Assembly (NCBI GenBank): GCA_034439875.1
Contig: JAWXBG010000165.1
Span: 1-12,132 of the forward strand
Length of the DNA: 12,132 nucleotides
Direction of reading: 5' to 3'
From: JAWXBG01 sp034439875
GTDB lineage: Bacteria; Bacteroidota; Bacteroidia; Flavobacteriales_D; Sanyastnellaceae
Under the pieces are notes generated by a model. It searched no databases, was not told the DNA's origin, and was given only the letters and a program-made list of their open reading frames with translations. The position numbers and the translations under genes are program-made. Below, in pieces: positions 1 to 6,058 of this stretch (position 1 is its first letter; every line of letters begins with the position of its first letter).

Positions 1-116
1 AATGCGGGATTATTTGATGGTGTATATTCATACATCAAGAATAAAAATAGAGAAAGTGCTTGATATCAAAGGGGGTTAGCGCTGCAATAGATTTCCAATT
101 CGGATTCTGGGTTAAA
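1..116 (+). repeat. Family A hairpin repeat, copy A1 (cut by window start)
   Basis: This stretch matches copies at 1736-1917 and about 9000-9107. The best conserved part is the roughly 50 nt starting ATGGTGTATATTC at 18, with one base different from A2 (aaaaata for aaaaatc). It is followed by AGCGCTGCAATAG and TTCCAATtCGGATTCTGGGTTAAA, ending at 116. Similarity to A2 stops right after GGGTTAAA, which fixes the right boundary. The left arm seen in A2 would lie before the window, so it cannot be judged whether this copy is complete. It carries no credible gene. Confidence 0.8.
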
Positions 117-133
117 CCTAGAAGGAAATAACG

Positions 134-166
134 AAAAACGTCCCGAAAATCTTCGGGACGTTTTTT
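134..166 (-). terminator. Rho-independent terminator (bidirectional form)
   Basis: A 14-bp perfect stem (134-147 paired with 152-165) closes a 4-nt loop and contains the GC-rich core CGTCCCG/CGGGACG. It is flanked by A5 on the left and T6 on the right, so it can work in either direction. It lies 14 nt beyond the stop codon of the minus-strand DUF2795-like gene, which it most probably terminates. Confidence 0.9.
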
Positions 167-179
167 ATGAGATCAAATT

Positions 180-401
180 TTAATATTCGTCTTCGTTGAA
201 GAAAAAGTCTTCTTTCGTAGGATAGTCAGGCCAAATATCTTCGATACTATCAAAGATTTCTTCATCATCTTCAATTTGTTGAAGATTCTCCACCACCTCA
301 AGTGGTGCCCCCGCTCTCATAGCGAAGTCGATCAATTCATCCTTAGTCGCAGGCCAAGGTGCGTCTTCCAGATATGAGGCCAATTCTAGTGTCCAATACA
401 T
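180..401 (-). CDS. Small acidic DUF2795-like protein, 73 aa
   Basis: A 73-residue, strongly acidic protein beginning MYWTLELASYLEDAPWPATK. The pattern of an N-terminal 'YLEDAPWPATKDEL' block, a central GAPLEVVENL helix and a C-terminal acidic tail with 'SIEDIWPDYPTKEDF' matches, from memory, a short DUF2795-type protein that is highly conserved in Flavobacteriia. Its biochemical role is unknown. It has no signal peptide or membrane segment, so it should be cytosolic. It lies downstream of the cobalamin adenosyltransferase gene on the same strand (130-nt gap), but a well-formed promoter at 439-469 and a strong terminator at 134-166 suggest it is mainly its own transcription unit. The ATG at 401 gives the expected family length. 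Family naming is moderate in certainty; that it is a real gene is near certain. Confidence 0.88.
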   Translation of the reverse strand: MYWTLELASYLEDAPWPATKDELIDFAMRAGAPLEVVENLQQIEDDEEIFDSIEDIWPDYPTKEDFFFNEDEY

Positions 402-438
402 AGTGGCAATGCAATTAGGTGTTTCTTTTAAAGACGTG

Positions 439-469
439 CGAAATTAATCCTTTTCAACGATTTTGCAAA
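439..469 (-). promoter_or_regulatory. Putative Bacteroidota promoter for the DUF2795-like gene
   Basis: On the minus strand TTTG (469-466) is followed after exactly 19 nt by TAATTTCG (446-439), one base from the Bacteroidota -7 consensus TAnnTTTG with the usual -33 TTTG spacing. It would start transcription about 30 nt before the ATG at 401. Assigned by consensus only. Confidence 0.5.
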
Positions 470-531
470 TGTGAATTTGGCGCTTTCTTCGAAGTCCTCA
501 AGTAAATGATAATCAGTGATATGCGTGTTGA

Positions 532-1080
532 TTAGCCTCGTGGTTTCCAAGGGATTTCTGTGGAGTTGAGTTCTTGAGCCCATTTTCTGGATAGTACAAA
601 TAGAAAATCACTCAGTCTATTGAGGTATTGTATAATGAGCGGATCAACATTTTCGATTTCTGAAAGATGGGTAATGTTTCGCTCGGCCCGGCGACAAACG
701 CATCGGGCAATGTGACAAAAGGACACCGAAGAATGCCCCCCCGGTAAAACGAAATTCTTCATTTCAGGCAAAGTCGTTTCCATCAAATCAATCTCTTTTT
801 CGAGCACCTCAATGTCTAGTGGCTCGAGGTTTGGAATGCTAAATCCTGCGTGTCCATCATCCAACGCAAGCATTCCTCCCATTACAAAGAGGCGGTCCTG
901 TATAGTTATAAAAAACTCTTGTCCGGATTGAGCAATGTTTTGATCGCGCAACAGGCCAATATGGCTATTGAGTTCGTCGACCGTGCCATAGGCCTCAATT
1001 TTGACATGATGTTTAGGCACCCTTTTTCCCCCAAGTAATTGAGTGGTACCATCGTCACCTTTTTTGGTATAAATTTTCAT
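532..1080 (-). CDS. pduO: Cob(I)alamin / cob(I)yrinic acid a,c-diamide adenosyltransferase, PduO type
   Basis: This enzyme transfers the 5'-deoxyadenosyl group of ATP to cob(I)alamin, making the adenosylcobalamin used by mutases and class II ribonucleotide reductase in the cytosol. The 182-residue length and motifs fit the PduO/MMAB family. The N-terminal ATP-binding stretch reads TKKGDDGTTQLLGGKR (5-20). VDELNSHIG follows (34-42), then FVLPGG (110-115), the arginine-rich helix HIARCVCRRAER (123-134), and NRLSDFLFVLSR near the C terminus (154-165). It is unrelated in fold to the CobA/BtuR type. The ATG at 1080 is the natural family start (MKIYTKKGD). It is divergent from the dCMP deaminase gene across a 125-nt spacer. 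TAGTTTCG (1127-1120, minus strand) resembles a -7 box but lacks a well-spaced -33 TTTG. No corrinoid biosynthesis genes lie nearby, so the role may be cofactor salvage. The symbol names the family type; no propanediol operon is present. Confidence 0.95.
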   Translation of the reverse strand: MKIYTKKGDDGTTQLLGGKRVPKHHVKIEAYGTVDELNSHIGLLRDQNIAQSGQEFFITIQDRLFVMGGMLALDDGHAGFSIPNLEPLDIEVLEKEIDLMETTLPEMKNFVLPGGHSSVSFCHIARCVCRRAERNITHLSEIENVDPLIIQYLNRLSDFLFVLSRKWAQELNSTEIPWKPRG

Positions 1081-1193
1081 TTAGTATTTATTCGTTCTAA
1101 CTGATCAACAAACAGTTTGCGAAACTAGACAACTGTATTGGTGTAATTGTTTTCAAACCTAATAAATACCCTAAGAGGTTCCCTCAACCGATT

Positions 1194-1201
1194 TACATTT
1201 G
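1194..1201 (+). promoter_or_regulatory. TACATTTG -7 box abutting a start codon (possible leaderless start)
   Basis: TACATTTG is an exact match to the Bacteroidota -7 consensus TAnnTTTG and ends only 4 nt before the ATG at 1206. If used, transcription would begin at or within a few bases of the start codon, giving a leaderless or nearly leaderless mRNA for the dCMP deaminase gene. No clear TTTG sits 19-21 nt upstream, which weakens the call. Confidence 0.4.
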
Positions 1202-1205
1202 CAGC

Positions 1206-1655
1206 ATGACTGATGGAATTCCAACCAAAGCAAACGATGCAAAGCAGGAACGTTACGATAGGGCTTATTTGAAAATGGCACTTGAATGGTCCAAGCTATC
1301 GCACTGCAAACGTAAGCAGGTAGGAGCTTTATTGGTGCGAGATGGCATGATTATTAGCGATGGCTATAACGGCACACCAAGCGGTTTTCCCAATCATTGT
1401 GAAGATGAGATGGGCGACACACTGTGGTATGTTTTGCACGCCGAAGCGAATGCGATTTTGAAAGTGGCAAGGAGCGCCAACAATGCCAAAGGCTCGACTT
1501 TGTACATCACTTTGTCGCCATGTAAAGAATGCTGCAAACTTGTATTACAAGCGGGAATACAGCGAGTTGTCTATATCATGGCGTACAAGGACCCTACAGG
1601 ATTGGAGTTTTTGGAAAGCGCTGGAGTACGAACAGTTTGTATTTCAGATATTTGA
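1206..1655 (+). CDS. dCMP deaminase family protein (zinc-dependent deoxycytidylate deaminase)
   Basis: Likely converts dCMP to dUMP, feeding thymidylate synthesis in the cytosol. The 149-residue protein has the cytidine/deoxycytidylate deaminase zinc site: HAEANAIL with His78 (zinc ligand) and Glu80 (proton shuttle), and PCKECCK with Cys106 and Cys109 as the other ligands. The earlier KMALEWSKLSHCKRKQVGALLV and GYNGTPSGFPNHCED segments are typical of the dCMP deaminase/ComEB group rather than of tRNA adenosine deaminases or free cytidine deaminase. The ATG at 1206 is chosen because the conserved helix starts about 15 residues in, and an exact TAnnTTTG box ends just upstream. The order dCMP deaminase, S41 protease, rnpA is one I recall from other Flavobacteriia (from memory). 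The 3' side has no simple terminator; a 182-bp hairpin repeat begins 80 nt downstream and could serve as an mRNA end. Confidence 0.93.
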   Translation: MTDGIPTKANDAKQERYDRAYLKMALEWSKLSHCKRKQVGALLVRDGMIISDGYNGTPSGFPNHCEDEMGDTLWYVLHAEANAILKVARSANNAKGSTLYITLSPCKECCKLVLQAGIQRVVYIMAYKDPTGLEFLESAGVRTVCISDI

Positions 1656-1735
1656 AGACGGAATGAACAATGATGGATATCAGTGACTTTTCGATTTTGA
1701 TAGTTGTGTTTTGATGATCGGGTATTCTTCCTCGG

Positions 1736-1917
1736 TTGAACCCAGAATCCGATTTGGGATTCGCTATGAAGTGCTAAACCACAAAGATAGCAAGTGCTCT
1801 CGCCAGATTTTTATTTGATGGTGTATATTCATACATCAAGAATAAAAATCGAGAAAGTGCTTGATATCAAAGGAGGTCAGCGCTGCAATAGATTTCCAAT
1901 GCGGATTCTGGGTTAAA
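1736..1917 (+). repeat. Family A hairpin repeat, full-length copy A2 (182 bp, MITE-like)
   Basis: The whole unit is an imperfect palindrome. The left arm (1736-1800) starts TTGAACCCAGAATCCG and is the inverted counterpart of the right arm (1853-1917), which ends CGGATTCTGGGTTAA; the arms match over about 65 nt with small gaps. The apex (1806-1850) is a second, better hairpin pairing GATTTTTATT with AATAAAAATC, and TGATG..TGTAT with ATACATCA. Compared with the other copies, the apex and its right flank (about 1818-1868) are nearly invariant. No transposase is encoded, so any mobility would be in trans. It could also act as a transcript end for the dCMP deaminase gene. The frame 1818-1916 is closed early in the other copies and is not taken as a gene. 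Confidence 0.8.
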
Positions 1918-1938
1918 GGATGCTAAAAGCGTAAAGTC

Positions 1939-1971
1939 TTTGAAGAGAATGGAAAAAGACACGTAGATTCG
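1939..1971 (+). promoter_or_regulatory. Putative promoter of the S41-rnpA-S41 cluster
   Basis: TTTG at 1939-1942, a 21-nt spacer and TAGATTCG at 1964-1971 resemble the Bacteroidota pair TTTG / TAnnTTTG with one mismatch. It starts just after the end of repeat A2 and would give a 5' leader of about 20 nt before the ATG at 1998. Consensus match only. Confidence 0.4.
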
Positions 1972-1997
1972 AATGATTAAAAAACGTAGGTGCGGAC

Positions 1998-3704
1998 ATG
2001 AATAACGAAAATCTGGACAATTATAGAAAGGTAGAATTGGAGAACCCGGAAACACCCTCTTCGGCTAAGGCAAAAGCTTCGCAGAGTTCATTGCAACCCC
2101 TTTTGTTTGCAGGAACTCTCATTTTAGGAATGTTCATTGGGACAAATTTGGGTGATCACAATATTTTCACAGTCCAGCAACAACCTACCTCTGAGTCGAA
2201 TCCAAATAAGCTTGTTAGTATTATTGATTACATTGAAAACAATTATGTCGATAGCATAGAGAAACGCCGATTGGTGGATGATGCAATAGTTTCTGTGCTC
2301 CAGAATCTGGATCCGCATAGCACGTATATCAGTCCTGAGGAAAGCGCCAGGGTCTCGGAGCAACTAAAAGGTTCTTTTGAAGGGATAGGAGTTGAGTTTG
2401 TGATTTTGAGAGATTCACTTTTTGTTGTAAAACCTATTGAAGGTGGGCCATCCATAGAAGCCGGTATAAAAGAAGGTGATCGCATAGTGAAGGTAGATGG
2501 GAAAGAAATTTCAGGCAAGGATCTGGATGCCGAAAAGGTGACCAAGTTGCTCAAAGGTCCTGGTGGAAGTAAAGTGCAAATTTCTGTTTTAGGAAGAGGA
2601 GAAGAAGAAGAAAGAAATTTCACCATAGAACGGGGAGACATTCCGATCAAAAGTGTTACAAGTTGGTTTATGGTCGATGAAGAAGTTGGGTATATTGAAG
2701 TGGATCGATTCGCATCTACTACCTATGCCGAATTTATGAAATGCGCACTGGAATTGAAGGAAAAAGGGATGAAGAAGCTTATCCTCGATTTGCGTAATAA
2801 TGGCGGAGGACTGCTAGATCAGGCAACCGGTATTGTTGAAGAATTTCTCTCGGAAGGCAAATTGATTGTGTCCACAAAGGGTGTTCACAAGGGCACACAG
2901 CTTTACAAATCAAGTAGAAAGGGGAAATTCCGTGACATGGAAATTGTGGTGATGATCAATCAGAATTCGGCGTCGGCCAGTGAGATTGTAGCAGGAGCGC
3001 TGCAAGATTGGGATAGAAGTGTTACTGTGGGTAGAAGGTCTTTTGGAAAAGGTCTCGTTCAAAACGAGCTTGATTTACCTGACAACAGTGCTCTTCGACT
3101 GACCATTGCGAGATATTACACACCAACAGGAAGGTGTATTCAAAAACCTTATGGCGATAGTATTGTGTATGAAGAAAGTTTTGCCGAAAGATTTGAACGC
3201 GGCGAATTAACAAGTGCCGACAGTGTATTGATCAACGATAGTTTAAAATATCGCACACCCGGTGGACGAATAGTCTACGGCGGCGGCGGTATTACTCCTG
3301 ATGTTTTCGTACCACTTGATACATCATTGTTTTCTGGCGCAGTGAGTGAAGTTCTATATTCAGGTGTACTAAGGAAATTCTGTTTCGATTATGTAGACGC
3401 GAATAGAAGAAGTCTCGAAAAATATGCTGATGGAAAAGCCTTCACTTTGAAATTTTCTGTCACCGACGCGATCTACAAGGCACTTTTGGCCGCTGCAGAG
3501 AAGGAGAAAATTAAGACTGCGGAACTGATGAAACCCAGGATCCGGGAACATCTTCAGTTGTTCGTGAAGGGAGAAATTGGACGAAATCTTTTTACGGATA
3601 ATGTCCGTCAACAGATCGTGATACAGCAGGATCAAGATTTCAGAAAAGCCCTTAAAGTAATAAAGGATTATAAGGAATATGCCCAAATAGCTGTTTCGAA
3701 ATAA
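1998..3704 (+). CDS. S41 family C-terminal processing peptidase (first of two)
   Basis: A membrane-anchored periplasmic serine protease of the CtpA/Tsp (S41A) family, which trims or degrades envelope proteins from their C-terminal ends. In the 568 residues one sees a short cytoplasmic tail, one membrane segment (about 34-50), an N-terminal helical part with the LDPHSTY motif (104-110), a PDZ domain (about 125-212) containing EGIGVEF, and a protease core. The core has the LDLRNNGGG oxyanion-region motif and NQNSASASEI. By the fixed 25-residue Ser-Lys spacing of the family, the nucleophile is Ser326, the general base Lys351 (SFGKG) and the assisting glutamine Gln355. All are present, so it should be active. 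A C-terminal extension of about 130 residues follows. The ATG at 1998 places the membrane segment correctly and lies about 27 nt after a -7-like box. rnpA begins 5 nt after its stop. Substrate unknown. Confidence 0.95.
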   Translation: MNNENLDNYRKVELENPETPSSAKAKASQSSLQPLLFAGTLILGMFIGTNLGDHNIFTVQQQPTSESNPNKLVSIIDYIENNYVDSIEKRRLVDDAIVSVLQNLDPHSTYISPEESARVSEQLKGSFEGIGVEFVILRDSLFVVKPIEGGPSIEAGIKEGDRIVKVDGKEISGKDLDAEKVTKLLKGPGGSKVQISVLGRGEEEERNFTIERGDIPIKSVTSWFMVDEEVGYIEVDRFASTTYAEFMKCALELKEKGMKKLILDLRNNGGGLLDQATGIVEEFLSEGKLIVSTKGVHKGTQLYKSSRKGKFRDMEIVVMINQNSASASEIVAGALQDWDRSVTVGRRSFGKGLVQNELDLPDNSALRLTIARYYTPTGRCIQKPYGDSIVYEESFAERFERGELTSADSVLINDSLKYRTPGGRIVYGGGGITPDVFVPLDTSLFSGAVSEVLYSGVLRKFCFDYVDANRRSLEKYADGKAFTLKFSVTDAIYKALLAAAEKEKIKTAELMKPRIREHLQLFVKGEIGRNLFTDNVRQQIVIQQDQDFRKALKVIKDYKEYAQIAVSK

Positions 3705-3709
3705 ACCAA

Positions 3710-4165
3710 TTGAAATTGACCCAGATTTCTGAATTAGAAACTGATAAAAAGGTTAGGAGTTTCTCATTTCCGAAGGAGGAAAAGTTGTGTTTGCGCAAGT
3801 TGATTGGCGAGCTTTATGAAAAAGGTGTGCCTATTAAGTCGCCGGCTATAATTTTTCTGCACATGCGCAGCCCGCTTCCAGCAAAGGTTCCATCGCAGGT
3901 ATTATTTACTGCGAGCAAAAGAAATTTCAAAAGAGCCCACGATCGGAATAGAATAAAGAGGCTCATGCGGGAGGCTTATAGACTTCATAAACATGTTCAT
4001 AATACGGTACTAGCTGAGCATGGGAAGCAGGCAGCACTCATGTTTATCTTTACAGGTCGCAACTTGCCTGATTTTGATTATGTAAATAGCAAAATAAGAG
4101 AACTTTTAATGCGTTACGCAAGTGTGTTGGCTCAGGAGAAAAAGGCCGAAGAGAAGAGTAAGTGA
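3710..4165 (+). CDS. rnpA: Ribonuclease P protein component
   Basis: The small basic protein that binds the RNase P RNA and helps 5' maturation of tRNA precursors. The family RNR signature is clear in FKRAHDRNRIKRLMREAYR (73-91), with Arg79-Asn80-Arg81, Lys83, Arg84 and Glu88, preceded by VLFTASKRN and an N-terminal SFSFPKEEKLCLRKLIGELYEKG block that matches the usual start of the fold. At 151 residues it is somewhat longer than the common 110-130, with about 15 extra residues in front and a lysine/glutamate-rich tail. The start used is TTG at 3710: an in-frame stop lies at 3671-3673 and no ATG or GTG occurs before the conserved fold. The gene follows the protease stop by 5 nt, so it is almost certainly cotranscribed. 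It is not next to rpmH or dnaA, as in many other bacteria. Confidence 0.93.
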   Translation: MKLTQISELETDKKVRSFSFPKEEKLCLRKLIGELYEKGVPIKSPAIIFLHMRSPLPAKVPSQVLFTASKRNFKRAHDRNRIKRLMREAYRLHKHVHNTVLAEHGKQAALMFIFTGRNLPDFDYVNSKIRELLMRYASVLAQEKKAEEKSK

Positions 4166-4220
4166 AATAGCGGAAAAACGCTTTTTACACAACTAGGAGA
4201 AAAACCGTATAACTACGACG

Positions 4221-5882
4221 ATGAAAATATTTCGATCAGCAAATTTCCGCAAGTGGGCTCTAATAGCTGCAGTGCCACTTGTACTGATATCTGCAAAAAT
4301 TGGCGATGAATTTTTTGAGATTTCCAAGAACATGGAGATATTTAATTCTTTGTACAAGGAGTTAAATATTTATTACGTTGATGAAACGAAGCCTGGAGCG
4401 CTGATGAAAACCGGTATTGATGCGATGTTAAAGTCGCTCGATCCGTATACTGTTTATTACCCTGAATCGAAAATTGAGGATTATCGCTATATGACAACTG
4501 GCGAGTATGGTGGAATCGGCACCTTAGTGAACACCATTGATGGTCGCATCACCATTGTGGAACCATACAAAGGTTATCCTGCGGAAAAGGCGGGTATGCG
4601 GGCCGGAGATGTGGTTATTAAAGTGAATGGAAAGTCTGTAATTGGGAAAAATCACACGGAGCTCGAAGATCAGATGAGCGGTCAGGCGGGGACAGAAGTT
4701 GAAATTACGGTGACTAGAACTGGTGTAGTTGATCCCATCATTTTTAAACTGAAACGAGAGGAAGTGCAGATGCCCGATGTGCCATACTACGATATGATGG
4801 ACGCACAGATGGGATATATCAAGTTGACAGGGTTTACGGCTAGGGCGAGTAGTGATGTTCGCAATGCATATATGGATTTGAAAAAGCGAGGAATGCAGCA
4901 ATTGGTTTTGGACCTTCGAGGCAACGGAGGAGGACTACTTCGCGAATCAGTGAACATTGTGAACTTTTTTGTGCCAAAGGGCACTGAAGTTGTTCGTACG
5001 AAAGGAAAAATTACAGAGTGGAATAAGACATACTCAGCATTGAATGAGCCTCTTGACACTGAGATTCCTTTGATCGTTTTAATTGATCCCATGTCGGCTT
5101 CAGCGTCAGAAATTGTAAGTGGAAGTTTGCAAGATCTTGATCGCGCTGTTGTATTGGGTGAAGAGTCATTTGGAAAAGGTCTTGTGCAGCAAACGAAAGA
5201 CATAGCCTACAACACGAAATTGAAATTGACCGTAGCTAAGTATTACACACCAAGCGGAAGGTGTATTCAGCGTCTCGATTATGCGCACAGAGCGGCTACA
5301 GGAGAAGTAACCGCAGTATCTGATTCATTGGTGAAAGCTTTCACAACTAGAAATGGTAGAACGGTATTTGATGGCCGTGGAGTTCGTCCGGATGTGGAAG
5401 TGCTAAATTCAGATACTTCACACATATTAGGAGCTTTGGTAGGTCATTGGGTCATTTTCGATTGGGCCACCGAATACCGCAATAAACATGAGCAAATTGA
5501 CTCTTCGAAATTTGAACTTTCAGATGTAGATTTTGCGCAGTTTGCAGCATTCGCAGCAAATAAGGATTTTGAGTACGAGACATACACCGAGGTTTTGTTT
5601 AGGGAAATGGAGCAAGCTGCAAAATCCGAGAACTATTTTGTAGGATCTGAAAAAGAATTTGAAGTACTGAAGAATAAAATTAAACCTGATAAGCGTACTG
5701 ATATTTCTCGTTTCGAATCCAGTATTCGCCCGATAATTGAAAATGAGATTTACTCGCGTTACTATTTTCAGAATGGCAGAATTCGTTATGGTCTGAAAGA
5801 AGATCCCTCCTTGCTCAAGGCGAGAGAAGTATTTGATAGACAGTATGCAGTGATACTCAAGTCACCGTCAACCGGCAAGTAA
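4221..5882 (+). CDS. S41 family C-terminal processing peptidase (second of two)
   Basis: A 553-residue paralogue of the protease at 1998-3704, also predicted to be anchored in the inner membrane (segment about 12-25) with its catalytic part in the periplasm. It shows LDPYTVYYPE (73-82), a PDZ domain (about 93-178, YGGIGTLV start), LDLRGNGGG, and DPMSASASEI with nucleophile Ser294, SFGKG Lys319 and Gln323. The dyad is complete. The C-terminal part beyond about 430 diverges from the first protease, which suggests a different substrate or partner. It starts 55 nt after rnpA. An AGGAG at 4195-4199 is 21 nt from the ATG, too far for a standard ribosome site, so translation may not depend on Shine-Dalgarno pairing. 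The ATG at 4221 is favoured because it gives the short basic N terminus expected before a signal anchor. Confidence 0.95.
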   Translation: MKIFRSANFRKWALIAAVPLVLISAKIGDEFFEISKNMEIFNSLYKELNIYYVDETKPGALMKTGIDAMLKSLDPYTVYYPESKIEDYRYMTTGEYGGIGTLVNTIDGRITIVEPYKGYPAEKAGMRAGDVVIKVNGKSVIGKNHTELEDQMSGQAGTEVEITVTRTGVVDPIIFKLKREEVQMPDVPYYDMMDAQMGYIKLTGFTARASSDVRNAYMDLKKRGMQQLVLDLRGNGGGLLRESVNIVNFFVPKGTEVVRTKGKITEWNKTYSALNEPLDTEIPLIVLIDPMSASASEIVSGSLQDLDRAVVLGEESFGKGLVQQTKDIAYNTKLKLTVAKYYTPSGRCIQRLDYAHRAATGEVTAVSDSLVKAFTTRNGRTVFDGRGVRPDVEVLNSDTSHILGALVGHWVIFDWATEYRNKHEQIDSSKFELSDVDFAQFAAFAANKDFEYETYTEVLFREMEQAAKSENYFVGSEKEFEVLKNKIKPDKRTDISRFESSIRPIIENEIYSRYYFQNGRIRYGLKEDPSLLKAREVFDRQYAVILKSPSTGK

Positions 5883-5900
5883 TGGCGTTTGGATTTATGA

Positions 5901-6031
5901 AATAGTCCAATTTCGTTTCACTACATTGAACTAAACAGAGATCGCAACCGCATTTACCACCTCACACACGCAAGATCCATCAGCGCATTGCCCAATACAG
6001 ACTTCCAATGCGCAATGCAATATGGACCATT
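5901..6031 (+). repeat. Family B hairpin repeat, copy B1 (about 131 bp)
   Basis: The ends are short imperfect inverted repeats: AATAGTCCA (5901-5909) against TGGACCATT (6023-6031). Inside, GCGCATTG (5983-5990) pairs with CAATGCGC (6006-6013). It aligns with 8795-8984 at its left end (AGTCCAATTTCGTTTCACTaC against AGTTCAATTTTGTTTCACTcC) and again over the GCGCATT..ACTTCCAATGCGCAATG block. It lies between the second S41 protease and the Wzy_C gene and has no coding potential. Boundaries are approximate. Confidence 0.6.
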
Positions 6032-6058
6032 AATTAAGTAACATTGGTATAACATCGT

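Larger units (their letters stand above)
1656..1997. other. 342-nt gap without a gene: repeat A2 plus promoter
   Basis: The first 80 nt (1656-1735) contain only short unconvincing frames. 1736-1917 is the complete family A repeat, and 1918-1997 holds the putative promoter of the first S41 protease gene. No RNA gene or further coding sequence was recognised. Confidence 0.7.

Noticed and set aside
850..1038. Plus-strand frame inside the adenosyltransferase gene
   Set aside because: Shadow of a well-supported gene on the opposite strand; no motif and no start context. The same reasoning applies to the other antisense frames within the S41, Wzy_C and surface-protein genes.
1818..1916. A 32-codon frame inside repeat A2 (starting MVYIHTSRIKIEKVLDIKGG)
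   Set aside because: Copies A1 and A3 have TAG stops in this frame after about 20 codons, and the conserved bases are explained by the apical hairpin; no ribosome site or start context supports translation.
4195..4199. AGGAG as ribosome binding site of the second S41 protease
   Set aside because: It is 21 nt from the ATG, beyond the useful spacing, and no alternative in-frame start lies closer.
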